Numbered from the stretch's first letter, positions 1-7,161 are shown. The stretch: 10,375 nt of DNA from a bacterium (GCA_023230585.1 JALNXB010000061.1:1-10375), one strand, 5' to 3'. The notes: a model not told the origin generated them from the sequence alone. Translations and numbers: made by a program.

Positions 1-179
1 CACCTATCCATCTTATCTCTATCCTCTTTAACATTCCAAAACCCTTTTTTCTTCATCTCCTCATCAAGCATAACAAACTCATTCTTCCATCCTTGAATAT
101 TAAACTTATTCTTCAAAACTTCCCATTGTTCAGCCAGTTGCAAACTTTTATCTTTAAGCATATCAACTTCAAGACTCAT
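1..179 (-). CDS. prfB: Peptide chain release factor 2, N-terminal fragment (runs off left edge)
   Basis: The first 59 codons are visible; the 3' end lies beyond the window. RF2 recognises UAA and UGA in the ribosomal A site and triggers peptide release. Only the N-terminal helical domain is present. Its pattern matches RF2: a helix, then FNIQ near residue 26 (usually FDxx), an acidic/basic helix, and the FWN motif at residues 47-49, which RF1 lacks. The catalytic GGQ loop and the SPF anticodon-like motif would lie outside the window. The ATG at 177-179 sits inside the end of obg (11-bp overlap), with GGAGG at 187-191 seven bases upstream, so the start is well supported. The frame is continuous through the site where many prfB genes have an in-frame UGA and a programmed +1 frameshift. 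The identity rests on a short N-terminal match, so it is likely but not certain. Confidence 0.72.
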   Translation of the reverse strand, partial: MSLEVDMLKDKSLQLAEQWEVLKNKFNIQGWKNEFVMLDEEMKKKGFWNVKEDRDKMDR

Positions 180-1158
180 CTATTTTCCTCCATACAGCTT
201 CTATTAAATTTTTTATATCTTCTCCTGTTATAGCAGAAATCAAGTAACACTCATTAAAATTGCTTTTAAATGCTTCCAGTCTATCTTTTGGGATTTCTAA
301 ATCAATCTTATTTCCCACAACAATCTCTGGAAGGTCAGATAAACCTTGTCCATATCTTACAAGTTCTTCTCTTATGTTATTATAATTAGAAATCGGGTCA
401 GGAAGAGACAAATCTACCAAATGAATAAGAATTTTTGTTCTCTCTATATGTTTAAGAAATTTATATCCTAACCCTTTCCCTGAAGATGCACCTTCAATCA
501 ATCCTGGAATATCAGCTACAATAAAACTTCTTGAATCCCCCATATCAACAACTCCAAGATTTGGCACCAGAGTAGTAAAAGGGTAAGACGCTATCTTTGG
601 TTTTGCTTTTGTTATTTTAGATATTAGGGTAGATTTACCACTATTAGGGTACCCTATAATACCAACCTCTGCAATAAGTTTTAATTCAAGTTTTAAATAT
701 TTACTTTCTCCTTCTTGCCCTTTTGTAGCTTTACGTGGCGCCTGATTAATAGAGGATTTAAAACGACTATTCCCCAACCCTCCTCTTCCACCCTCAGCCA
801 CAACAAACTCCTCTTTATCTTCAAGTATATCTATCAAAAACTTTTCCTCAGTATCCAGAATCTCCGAGACAACAGTACCGCACGGAACCTTTACTTTTAG
901 GTCTTCTCCATCTTTACCAGCACGGTTAAAACCACTTCCATTCCTTCCATCTTCAGCTGTATAATGTTGTCTAAAATGAAAATCTATAAGGGTCCTCACA
1001 TTTTTATCAGCAACAAATATAATACTCCCCCCGTTCCCTCCATCACCACCTGCGGGACCACCTTTAGGAACATTTTTTTCTCTTCTAAAAGCAATACAAC
1101 CGTCGCCTCCAGTACCAGATTTTATCCATATACGGGCTTCATCAAAAAATTTAGGCAT
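169..1158 (-). CDS. obg: GTPase Obg/CgtA (ribosome assembly GTPase)
   Basis: Obg is an essential GTPase that binds the 50S subunit and acts in ribosome maturation and stress signalling. The glycine-rich Obg fold spans residues 1-158, with GGDGC near 17-21, a Gly-Pro-Gly-rich segment at 33-44 and GGRGGLGN at 123-130. The G domain follows: P-loop GYPNSGKS 169-176, switch I YPFTT 192-196, DIPG 216-219 followed by the family-typical LIEGA, NKID 283-286 and SAITG 308-312. The protein ends soon after the G domain at 329 residues, so it lacks the variable C-terminal (OCT) domain of longer homologues. An AAGGA sequence lies eight bases before the ATG. The gene follows uvrC by 23 bp and overlaps prfB by 11 bp, as expected for an operon. 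The assignment is secure. Confidence 0.97.
   Translation of the reverse strand: MPKFFDEARIWIKSGTGGDGCIAFRREKNVPKGGPAGGDGGNGGSIIFVADKNVRTLIDFHFRQHYTAEDGRNGSGFNRAGKDGEDLKVKVPCGTVVSEILDTEEKFLIDILEDKEEFVVAEGGRGGLGNSRFKSSINQAPRKATKGQEGESKYLKLELKLIAEVGIIGYPNSGKSTLISKITKAKPKIASYPFTTLVPNLGVVDMGDSRSFIVADIPGLIEGASSGKGLGYKFLKHIERTKILIHLVDLSLPDPISNYNNIREELVRYGQGLSDLPEIVVGNKIDLEIPKDRLEAFKSNFNECYLISAITGEDIKNLIEAVWRKIDES
187..191 (-). promoter_or_regulatory. Shine-Dalgarno site for prfB inside the end of obg
   Basis: The minus strand reads GGAGG followed by seven bases and then the prfB ATG at 179. It lies within the last codons of obg, so the prfB start is read by ribosomes reaching the obg terminus. This supports choosing this ATG and suggests translational coupling. 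Confidence 0.75.
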
Positions 1159-1181
1159 TTATCTTTTCCTTTCTTGTAATT

Positions 1182-2621
1182 TTATCCCCAAAACTTCTTT
1201 GCTCTCCTAATAATTTCTTCAGCAGCAATACTTGGTATTCCAATCTCTTTAAGTTTATCTAAATCAGTCTTTACCAGAGAAGTTATATCAGGGAAGGCTT
1301 GTTTGATTCTCTCCTTTCTGGTTTCTCCTATACCAGAAATATCGTCAAGAAAAAAAACTTTTACATTCTTTACCCTCAATCTTCTATGGTAAGATAAAGC
1401 AAACCTGTGTGCCTCATTTCTAACTCGCTCTAACAGGTGCCTTTCAGGAGAATCGTCAGGTAATATTATTGGTTCTTTATTTAATTGAGTATATATATTT
1501 TCATTCTCTTCTGCCAAAGATATAATAGGTATCTCTAATTTAAGTTTTCTTAAAACTTGTGTAGCTACATTAAGATGACCCTTGCCACCATCTATTAAAA
1601 TTAAATCTGGTACCTGTATATCCTTTTCGGACAAAAATCTTCGTTCCAAAACCTCTTCTATCATTCTATAATCGTCAATATTTTTATTAAAACAGAGCTT
1701 ATATTTTCTATACCCTGACTTGTCAGAAAACCCTCCCTTAAACACTACTTTTGCAGCAGTTGCAAATGTTCCTGTTATATTTGAAACATCAAACCCTTCA
1801 ATAATATAAGGAATTTTTTTTAAATTCAAAGTCTTTGTAAGTTTTTCAAGAACATTGGTTTCTCCATAAGATAAAAGTTCTTTTTCACTTCTAAGAGGAA
1901 ACTTGCTTTTCATCCTATCAAGAAGAAAAAGTCGTTTTTTTATCTCGTTTGCCTCTTCAAAATCGAGCCTACCAACCGCATCATCAAGCCATTTTTTTAA
2001 AAGGTTCTCAAAATTCTTATAATCGCCTTCAAAGAAAGCTTTTATCCCTAAGATAAGCCAGCTATACTCATCTTTTGATATTTTCCTCTCACAAGGGCCA
2101 GAACATTTTTTTATATGGTATTGAGTACAAACCTTTGAGGAAGATTTTTCTATATCTTTATTACAATTTCTTATAGGATAATATATTCTTATAAACCGAA
2201 CTATCTCTCTTAAGAGTTTTGCATCAGTAAAAGGACCATAATATACCGATTTATCATCTCTTTCTATCTCCCTAACAACTGAAATAGAAGGATAATCTCC
2301 TGCTGAAAGTTTTACGAGAGGGTAACTTTTGCCATCTTTAAGGTCAACATTATATTTCGGCTGATACTTTTTTATAAGTTGGTTTTCAAGAATCAGTGCT
2401 TCTGCTTCAGAGGCTACCGGTATAACCTCAAAATCTTTTATATTTAAAGAAAGAATAAAAGTTTTTGAGTCTGCTTTCTTTCCGTAAAAATAAGAACTTA
2501 CTCTACTCTTTAAAGAAGACGCTTTACCCACATATATTATCTCACCTTGCTGGTCTTTCATAAGATATACGCCCGGTATATCTTTAAGATTCTTTAGTCT
2601 CTTCTTTAGAACTTGATTCAT
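1182..2621 (-). CDS. uvrC: UvrABC excinuclease subunit C, compact form
   Basis: UvrC makes the two incisions flanking a UvrAB-marked lesion in nucleotide excision repair. The GIY-YIG nuclease domain spans about residues 15-92 (GVYLM, then YVGKA at 30-34 and SRVSSYF at 39-45). Cys153, Cys165, Cys173 and Cys177 match the iron-sulphur cluster cysteines of UvrC. The UvrB-binding UVR motif lies at about 204-236. The RNase H-like nuclease begins at about 273, with likely catalytic Asp278, Asp344 (IDGGKGH) and His405 (EAHRFA). Tandem helix-hairpin-helix motifs lie at 425-479. The length is 479, against about 560-610 for typical members; most of the deficit falls between UVR and RNase H, where only some 37 residues remain. 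The ATG lies 38 bp inside the preceding DUF1844 gene; an in-frame TAA nine bases upstream and no alternative start before the GIY motif fix it. Its Shine-Dalgarno is weak, so coupling is likely. Confidence 0.95.
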   Translation of the reverse strand: MNQVLKKRLKNLKDIPGVYLMKDQQGEIIYVGKASSLKSRVSSYFYGKKADSKTFILSLNIKDFEVIPVASEAEALILENQLIKKYQPKYNVDLKDGKSYPLVKLSAGDYPSISVVREIERDDKSVYYGPFTDAKLLREIVRFIRIYYPIRNCNKDIEKSSSKVCTQYHIKKCSGPCERKISKDEYSWLILGIKAFFEGDYKNFENLLKKWLDDAVGRLDFEEANEIKKRLFLLDRMKSKFPLRSEKELLSYGETNVLEKLTKTLNLKKIPYIIEGFDVSNITGTFATAAKVVFKGGFSDKSGYRKYKLCFNKNIDDYRMIEEVLERRFLSEKDIQVPDLILIDGGKGHLNVATQVLRKLKLEIPIISLAEENENIYTQLNKEPIILPDDSPERHLLERVRNEAHRFALSYHRRLRVKNVKVFFLDDISGIGETRKERIKQAFPDITSLVKTDLDKLKEIGIPSIAAEEIIRRAKKFWG

Positions 2622-2895
2622 TATCTTTTACATCATCCTTCTTATCTGCTTTTTTTACTTCGTCAACATAATTGATTTGAAGTTCTGCTATAACTCCATT
2701 CAAAAAAGTTTTTTCCTCTTCTGTTATATTTCCTTCAGTCTTTTCCCTTAGCATTTCCAAAATATCTATTGTATGTTTAGCCAAATCAAGATTACGTTCA
2801 ATTTCTCCAGATGCAGGATTAGCCACTTTTCCAAGAGATTGCCAACCCCATCCTGAAAAAAAAGTTATTACAAAAGTGAACAGACCTTCTTTCAT
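2584..2895 (-). CDS. DUF1844 family protein
   Basis: A 103-residue protein of the DUF1844 family, whose function is unknown. The family signature is clear: a hydrophobic N-terminal segment (FTFVITFF, residues 6-13), then GKVANP at 22-27, SGE at 29-31, NLDLAK at 35-40, the TIDILEML helix at 42-49, EKT.GN.T.EE at 51-60 and a final helix ending LQINYVDEV near 72-80. The last 23 residues are a low-complexity Lys/Asp/Glu/Ser tail, probably disordered. No catalytic motif is visible; it looks like a small helical, possibly membrane-associated protein. GGAGG lies seven bases before the ATG. The 3' end overlaps the uvrC start by 38 bp, so the tail codons double as the uvrC leader. Its operon partners are housekeeping genes and do not specify its role. 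Confidence 0.9.
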   Translation of the reverse strand: MKEGLFTFVITFFSGWGWQSLGKVANPASGEIERNLDLAKHTIDILEMLREKTEGNITEEEKTFLNGVIAELQINYVDEVKKADKKDDVKDNESSSKEETKES

Positions 2896-2915
2896 AATTT
2901 CCCTCCTATTTTCTG

Positions 2916-2990
2916 TTATTCCTCCGATTCTCTTCTTTCTTTCACAAAAACTACCAGCAAACCCTTAAAGGCAAGGCATCCGCCCCACAT
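2916..2990 (-). CDS. Possible 24-residue microprotein (doubtful)
   Basis: A short ATG-to-TAA frame fills most of the gap between the 57-residue membrane protein and the DUF1844 gene. It begins MWGGCLAFKG, continues with a short hydrophobic run (LLVVFV, residues 11-16) and ends in a charged KERRESEE tail, the pattern of a very small membrane peptide. It begins eight bases after the stop of the 57-residue ORF. AGGA precedes the ATG by only three bases, which is poor spacing for a Shine-Dalgarno. Frames of this size arise readily by chance, so this is recorded as a candidate only. Confidence 0.18.
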   Translation of the reverse strand: MWGGCLAFKGLLVVFVKERRESEE

Positions 2991-2997
2991 TATCCTG

Positions 2998-3171
2998 TTA
3001 TTGTAACAACGGCGAAATTAGCAGAACAACACCAACAACCATAAGAATAATGCCTAAGATTGCCAGTATATCAGATACGCTTTCTTTAGTATGGTTCAAT
3101 TTAAGTCTAAAAGTCAAAAGAGCACCTGATACAATAAGAAGACCGCCAACAATAGCCTTTATAATAGCCAT
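2998..3171 (-). CDS. Small two-helix membrane protein, 57 residues, unknown function
   Basis: This ORF is not in a family I recognise. It starts MAIIKAIVGG and ends in TAA at 2998-3000. Two hydrophobic segments are visible, about residues 3-21 and 35-53, both rich in Ile, Leu, Val and Gly. They are separated by a polar loop of about 13 residues with net positive charge (RLKLNHTKES, 22-31). This is the layout of a helical hairpin in the inner membrane; there is no cleavage signal. A strong GGAGG lies six bases before the ATG, equal to the best ribosome-binding sites in this operon. It sits 61 bp after mtaB and 102 bp before the DUF1844 gene, in the same direction. The ribosome-binding site, clean two-helix pattern and operon position argue that it is real; no function is inferred. 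Confidence 0.68.
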   Translation of the reverse strand: MAIIKAIVGGLLIVSGALLTFRLKLNHTKESVSDILAILGIILMVVGVVLLISPLLQ

Positions 3172-3232
3172 TTAACGCCTCCTTTTACCCTGCTGCTTTT
3201 TTGCAGAGCAACTATTCTGTTAAATGTTTTTA

Positions 3233-4441
3233 TTAAACCTTTACACAAAACAGTTTCCCATCAATAAGTCTTTCTGCCTTAACTGTAACCACTCTATTAT
3301 TAGCAATTCTCTTTTCACTAAAAAAAACAGGAATATAGTTTGAAGAATACCCAAAAACATTCTCACCCTTCTTCTTTTCAACAAGAACATCCAGAAAACT
3401 ACCAATAAACCTTTCCTTTGTTCTGTTACTTATTTTTTCAGACAATTCACACAATGCCTTTTCTCTCTCTCTTTTAACCGACTCAGAGATATGGTTTTCC
3501 AATCTATATGCAAGGGTCTCTCTTCTTTTGGAATACCTAAATATATGAACCTTTAGGAATCCTATTTTTTCAATAGTTTCACAGGTAGAGATAAAATCAT
3601 CTTCTGTTTCTCCTGGAAAACCCACCATTGCATCTGTTGTAAAAGTAACACCATCTATTTTCTTCCTTGCAAGAGCAACTCTTTCAATATAATCCGAAAA
3701 AGTATACCTTCTCCTCATTAGAGCCAATATATTATCAGAACCACTCTGCAAAGGAATATGCAAATGAGTACATACCAACCTATTCGTAGAAAGATATTCT
3801 ATAACCTTATCATTTAAATAGACAACTTCCAATGAACTAATTCTAATTCTTTCCAACCCTTCTATACGAGAGAGAGATTCAAGTAACCCTATTAACTCTT
3901 TCCCTGTATCTCTGCCGTAAGCACCAAGGTCAACTCCTGTCAAAACTATCTCTTTATAACCATTATCAACAAGATGTTTAACCTCACACAAAATATCTTC
4001 TTCCTTTCTACTCCTAACAGGTCCCCTAACATAAGGAACAATACAATATGCACAAAAGTTTTCACATCCGTCTTCTATCTTAACAAAAGCCCTTGTACGA
4101 TTATGAAATTTTGTAATTATATTCAAACCTGCCAGTTTACTATTTAAAAGGGTTTCCTTATCATCAAAAACCTCAACTCCAGACATAGAGATAAACTGGT
4201 TACTCTTTTTCACAGCACAACCAGTAAGCCAAATCTTTTTACCTTTATTTACACTTTTTTGAACAAACTTTCGCAACTCAGATTCTGCTTTTTCAGTCAC
4301 ACAACAACTGTTTATAAGGACAATGTTGCTACTGTTAAAGTCAGACACCAAATACCCACAATTTTCAATATTCTCTCTCAACAACTGGCTTTCGTACTGG
4401 TTGACTTTACATCCGTAAGTTTTTATTGAAACCTTTAACAT
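3233..4441 (-). CDS. mtaB: tRNA N6-threonylcarbamoyladenosine(37) methylthiotransferase MtaB
   Basis: A radical-SAM methylthiotransferase that converts t6A37 to ms2t6A in ANN-decoding tRNAs. The opening motif TYGCKVNQYES (residues 8-18) is the MtaB form and separates it from MiaB and RimO. Cys11, Cys46 (in INSCCVT) and Cys75 (LTGC) should bind the auxiliary 4Fe-4S cluster. CENFCAYC (Cys126, Cys130, Cys133) is the radical-SAM CxxxCxxC motif, followed by VPYVRGPVRSR. Further conserved points are HIPLQSGS (228-235) and VGFPGET (273-279). A C-terminal TRAM-like RNA-binding domain covers about 343-402. At 402 residues it is slightly shorter than usual for the family. It begins 5 bp after the nucleotidylyltransferase stop with only a poor Shine-Dalgarno, so translation probably depends on coupling. 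The extra Cys47 next to Cys46 is a minor oddity. Confidence 0.92.
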   Translation of the reverse strand: MLKVSIKTYGCKVNQYESQLLRENIENCGYLVSDFNSSNIVLINSCCVTEKAESELRKFVQKSVNKGKKIWLTGCAVKKSNQFISMSGVEVFDDKETLLNSKLAGLNIITKFHNRTRAFVKIEDGCENFCAYCIVPYVRGPVRSRKEEDILCEVKHLVDNGYKEIVLTGVDLGAYGRDTGKELIGLLESLSRIEGLERIRISSLEVVYLNDKVIEYLSTNRLVCTHLHIPLQSGSDNILALMRRRYTFSDYIERVALARKKIDGVTFTTDAMVGFPGETEDDFISTCETIEKIGFLKVHIFRYSKRRETLAYRLENHISESVKREREKALCELSEKISNRTKERFIGSFLDVLVEKKKGENVFGYSSNYIPVFFSEKRIANNRVVTVKAERLIDGKLFCVKV

Positions 4442-4446
4442 TATAC

Positions 4447-5496
4447 TTACTTTACTGTTCCCATCTGAGTATATGAATGGATAAGACTTTTATCAGCAAG
4501 CACGCTGTTTTCCAATCTTGTATATTCGCCCATATATACTTCTTTTCCGACAACAGAATTTATTATATTAGAATTATTTTTTATTGCAGAACTGTCCAGA
4601 ATAATTGTATCCTGTAAAACACAGTTTGGACCTACAAAAGATTCATCTCCAACCACAACATTGCCTCTTATTACAGTTCCTTCTCCTATATAAACATTTT
4701 TACCAACAGCAAGTTTACCTTCAATAAGAACATTCTTCTGTGAAGACCCGTTAACACAAAGTTTACATTCAGGATTAAACTTGCCAGTCAACATATCAAA
4801 ATTTGCTTTTCTATAACTTTCTATAGTTCCAATATCTAACCAATAACCATAATGCGTATAACCAAACAAAGGTTTCTCCTGTTCTATCCAGAGAGGGAAG
4901 ACCTCTTTTTCAACAGAAATCTCAGTATTTTCTGGTATTTCCTTTATAATATCTGGTGAATTAAAGATATAAACACCTGCATTAACAGTATCTGAGATAA
5001 CTTCTTGCTGAGAAGGTTTTTCTATAAATCTTTTCACACCCATATCTTCTCCTGTTATTACAAGCCCATAAGAAGCAGGGTTAGAAACTTTTATAAGCCC
5101 AATTGTAACAGACGCTTTTTTATCTTTATGGAAATCCATAATCTTTTGAAGATTAAAGTCTGCAAGTATATCCCCATTAAAAACAAGGATTGGTTCATCT
5201 TTTTTAGAGAAATATTTATACGAATTCCTAATCCCTCCACCTGTTCCCAATGTTTTATTTTCAACAGACAAAGTTACCTTTAACCCCATTTTTTTTCCTA
5301 ACGACAAAACCTTTTTAAAATCCAAGTGTTTATATCCAACACCAAGAACAACCTCGTCTATCCCGTATTTTTTAAGTAATGCAAACTGGTACCACACAAG
5401 AGGTATATTACATACAGGCAAAAGAGATTTTGGAGTTTCAAACGTAAAAGGTCTCATTCTTGTTCCTAAACCACCGAGCAACAATAAAGCTTTCAT
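4447..5496 (-). CDS. Sugar-1-phosphate nucleotidylyltransferase with C-terminal left-handed beta-helix (GDP-mannose pyrophosphorylase-like)
   Basis: Predicted to join a nucleoside triphosphate to a sugar 1-phosphate, giving an NDP-sugar for envelope or glycan synthesis in the cytoplasm. The N-terminal Rossmann-like domain has the pyrophosphorylase loop GGLGTRMRP (8-16) followed by PKSLLPV (22-28), with Lys23 the likely catalytic lysine. Other motifs are LGTGGGIR (83-90), the metal-binding FNGDI (106-110), EKP (159-161), VNAGVYIF (171-178) and YWLDIGT (218-224). Residues from about 250 onward form hexapeptide-type repeats (IGEGTVIRGNVVVGDESFVG region, then SVVGKEVYMG) typical of a left-handed beta-helix. 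The size, 349, suits the bacterial GMPP-like group. GGAGGT lies five bases before the ATG. The exact nucleotide and sugar cannot be read from the sequence; mannose-GTP and glucose-UTP/TTP types are both possible. No sugar-pathway partner is adjacent. Confidence 0.88.
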   Translation of the reverse strand: MKALLLLGGLGTRMRPFTFETPKSLLPVCNIPLVWYQFALLKKYGIDEVVLGVGYKHLDFKKVLSLGKKMGLKVTLSVENKTLGTGGGIRNSYKYFSKKDEPILVFNGDILADFNLQKIMDFHKDKKASVTIGLIKVSNPASYGLVITGEDMGVKRFIEKPSQQEVISDTVNAGVYIFNSPDIIKEIPENTEISVEKEVFPLWIEQEKPLFGYTHYGYWLDIGTIESYRKANFDMLTGKFNPECKLCVNGSSQKNVLIEGKLAVGKNVYIGEGTVIRGNVVVGDESFVGPNCVLQDTIILDSSAIKNNSNIINSVVGKEVYMGEYTRLENSVLADKSLIHSYTQMGTVK

Positions 5497-5514
5497 ATAG
5501 TACCTCCGTTATAA

Positions 5515-6279
5515 TTACACAATATTAAAAAACTTTTTTGAATTAACCAATATCATTTCTCTTAAACTTTTTAAATTCCCCCCTTTTATCTCTGCAATTT
5601 TTTCAACCACATATCTAACCTTTGAAGGGTCGTTCCTCTTTCCTCTATAAGGTACAGGCGAAAGGAAAGGTGAATCTGTTTCAGCCATTATTCTTTCTAT
5701 GGGGTATTCTAAACATACCTCTCTTATATCGTCTGCCTTTCTAAAAGTAATTATACCCGTAAAAGAAACATAAAAACCTTTTTTAGAACAATATTCTGCC
5801 ATTATTTTATCTCCTCCAAAACAATGGAACACAACTTTGGAAGGTAATTGTTCCTTTTCAAAGATATCTATTAGTTCATCTCTGCTATCTCTCTGGTGAA
5901 CAACAAGAGGTAAATTGAGCATACCTGCAAGCTGAATATGTCTACGCAGAAGTTCTTTCTGTTTTTCAGCAGAATTTTTACCTCGGTAATAGTCCAGACC
6001 TGTTTCCCCTATACCAACAACCTTATTATTTTTTGCAAGCTCACATATTCCTTTCATAATAGATGGCTCAAAATCTTGCGCCTCTGATGGATGAACTCCT
6101 ACCACTGCCTTAACAAGATCATATCTTGAAGCAAGTTCTACAGAATAGACACTTGAACTAAGGTTAGTGCCTACATTGATTATTGAGTAAAGGTTATCTT
6201 TCTTGCTATTTTTCAAAAGAATTTCTCTATCTTCATTAAAATCAGGAAAATCCAGATGACAATGGGTATCAATATACAT
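5515..6279 (-). CDS. tatD: TatD family metal-dependent hydrolase (DNase)
   Basis: A cytoplasmic TIM-barrel phosphoesterase of the amidohydrolase superfamily; characterised members are 3'-5' exonucleases or DNases linked to DNA repair and turnover. All metal ligands are visible: DTHCHLD with His6 and His8, GETGLDYYR with Glu92, VVHQRDS with His128, FHCFGG with His152 and AETDSPFLSPVPYRG with Asp202. The length, 254, is normal for the family. The ATG follows the nadC stop after one base. Its Shine-Dalgarno, GGAGG with a six-base spacer, lies in the last codons of nadC, so the two are probably translationally coupled. An 18-bp gap leads to the nucleotidylyltransferase. The family call is very sure; the in vivo substrate is not. 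Confidence 0.94.
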   Translation of the reverse strand: MYIDTHCHLDFPDFNEDREILLKNSKKDNLYSIINVGTNLSSSVYSVELASRYDLVKAVVGVHPSEAQDFEPSIMKGICELAKNNKVVGIGETGLDYYRGKNSAEKQKELLRRHIQLAGMLNLPLVVHQRDSRDELIDIFEKEQLPSKVVFHCFGGDKIMAEYCSKKGFYVSFTGIITFRKADDIREVCLEYPIERIMAETDSPFLSPVPYRGKRNDPSKVRYVVEKIAEIKGGNLKSLREMILVNSKKFFNIV

Positions 6280-6280
6280 A

Positions 6281-7150
6281 TTATCCCTCCAACTTTAAAG
6301 AAAAATCACATGCTTTGGAAGAATGGGTTAAAGCCCCTATTGAAACCCTATCAATAGGAAGATTTTTCAATCCATCAATTGTTTCAAGTGTTACATTACC
6401 TGACCATTCTATTATAATTCTTCTTCTATTATCTCCGAGAAATTCAACAAAACTTTCTAATTCTGAAACTTTTGAGTTATCAAACATAATAATATTAGCA
6501 CCTGCTTCAAACGCGTTTTTAGCTTCACAAAAATTTTCCACTTCAACTTCAATCAAATACTTATCTTTAACCTTAGTTTTTGCTTTTAAAACAACCTCTG
6601 ATATCGCCTCAATTCTATTGCTAAAACCTTCATTTTGTATAGCAGCATATATATGATTATCTTTTATCAACACCATATCATAAAGCCCAAACCTATGGTT
6701 TTTACCCCCACCAATTCTAACAGCATATTTTTCCAACTCTCTTAAAAGAGGTAAGGTTTTCCTTGTATCGTAAACATCAAGTTTACCTGCTGTTTTAACA
6801 AATTTATGAGTTAATGTTGCAACCCCTGACAAATGTTGCAGAAAATTCAAGCCTGTCCTTTCACCAGCCAACATTGTTTTTACTGGACAGGTAAGAGTTC
6901 CTACAACTGTATTGTTTGTAAGAAAATCTCCGTCCTTAAAATAGAAATTAAAGATACAATTTTCAGATAATTGTAAAAAAACCTCTTTAAAAACATCAAG
7001 CCCACACAATATAGCATCTTCTTTTACAATAAGACGGGCAGTAACATTAAAATCTGACGCAAAGAGAGCAGTTGAAGTTATATCTCCTGAATTAATATCC
7101 TCCTCCAAACTCTTTTTTATTAATTTTTTTAAGTATTTTTTATTTATCAA
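6281..7150 (-). CDS. nadC: Nicotinate-nucleotide pyrophosphorylase (carboxylating), quinolinate phosphoribosyltransferase
   Basis: Converts quinolinate and PRPP to nicotinate mononucleotide, CO2 and pyrophosphate in de novo NAD synthesis. Motifs in order: EEDINSGDITS (16-26), LAGERTGLNFLQHLSG (94-109), DTRKT (128-132), KYAVRIGGGKNHR (141-153), MVLIKDNH (159-166), EVEVE (201-205), FDN (223-225), EWSGN (248-252) and GALTHS (272-277). The length, 289, is typical. The start codon is TTG at 7150, supported by AAGGAG five bases upstream; the first in-frame ATG is about 90 codons inside the protein, after essential motifs. In the phosphate-binding loop the usual Ala of EASG is Trp249, which is unusual. 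The gene leads the operon; nadA and nadB are not in the window. Confidence 0.96.
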   Translation of the reverse strand: MINKKYLKKLIKKSLEEDINSGDITSTALFASDFNVTARLIVKEDAILCGLDVFKEVFLQLSENCIFNFYFKDGDFLTNNTVVGTLTCPVKTMLAGERTGLNFLQHLSGVATLTHKFVKTAGKLDVYDTRKTLPLLRELEKYAVRIGGGKNHRFGLYDMVLIKDNHIYAAIQNEGFSNRIEAISEVVLKAKTKVKDKYLIEVEVENFCEAKNAFEAGANIIMFDNSKVSELESFVEFLGDNRRRIIIEWSGNVTLETIDGLKNLPIDRVSIGALTHSSKACDFSLKLEG

Positions 7151-7155
7151 ACTTT

Positions 7156-7161
7156 CTCCTT
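7156..7161 (-). promoter_or_regulatory. Shine-Dalgarno site fixing the TTG start of nadC
   Basis: The minus strand reads AAGGAG, then five bases, then TTG at 7150. As no in-frame ATG exists near the expected N-terminus, this site decides the nadC start. Confidence 0.8.

Noticed and set aside
715..1179. Plus-strand ORFs of 61 and 71 codons (715-900, 964-1179)
   Set aside because: They lie antisense within obg, have no ribosome-binding site of note and no recognisable motif; they are shadows of the real gene.
3172..3232. Possible terminator between mtaB and the 57-residue gene (short CTGC/GCAG pairing with an A-rich loop)
   Set aside because: The stem is only four pairs with a bulge and no U-tract follows on the minus strand, so it is not a convincing terminator.
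215..5058. Identical 17-bp sequence at 215-231 and 5042-5058
   Set aside because: Both copies encode Ile-Thr-Gly-Glu-Asp in frame, in obg and in the nucleotidylyltransferase; shared codons explain the match and no other copies were seen.
5005..5283. Plus-strand 92-codon ORF
   Set aside because: Antisense to the nucleotidylyltransferase, Phe/Lys/Ile-rich composition typical of reversed AT-rich coding DNA, no domain.
6315..6656. Plus-strand 113-codon ORF
   Set aside because: Antisense to nadC, whose motifs occupy this stretch; Ser/Leu/Ile-rich shadow.
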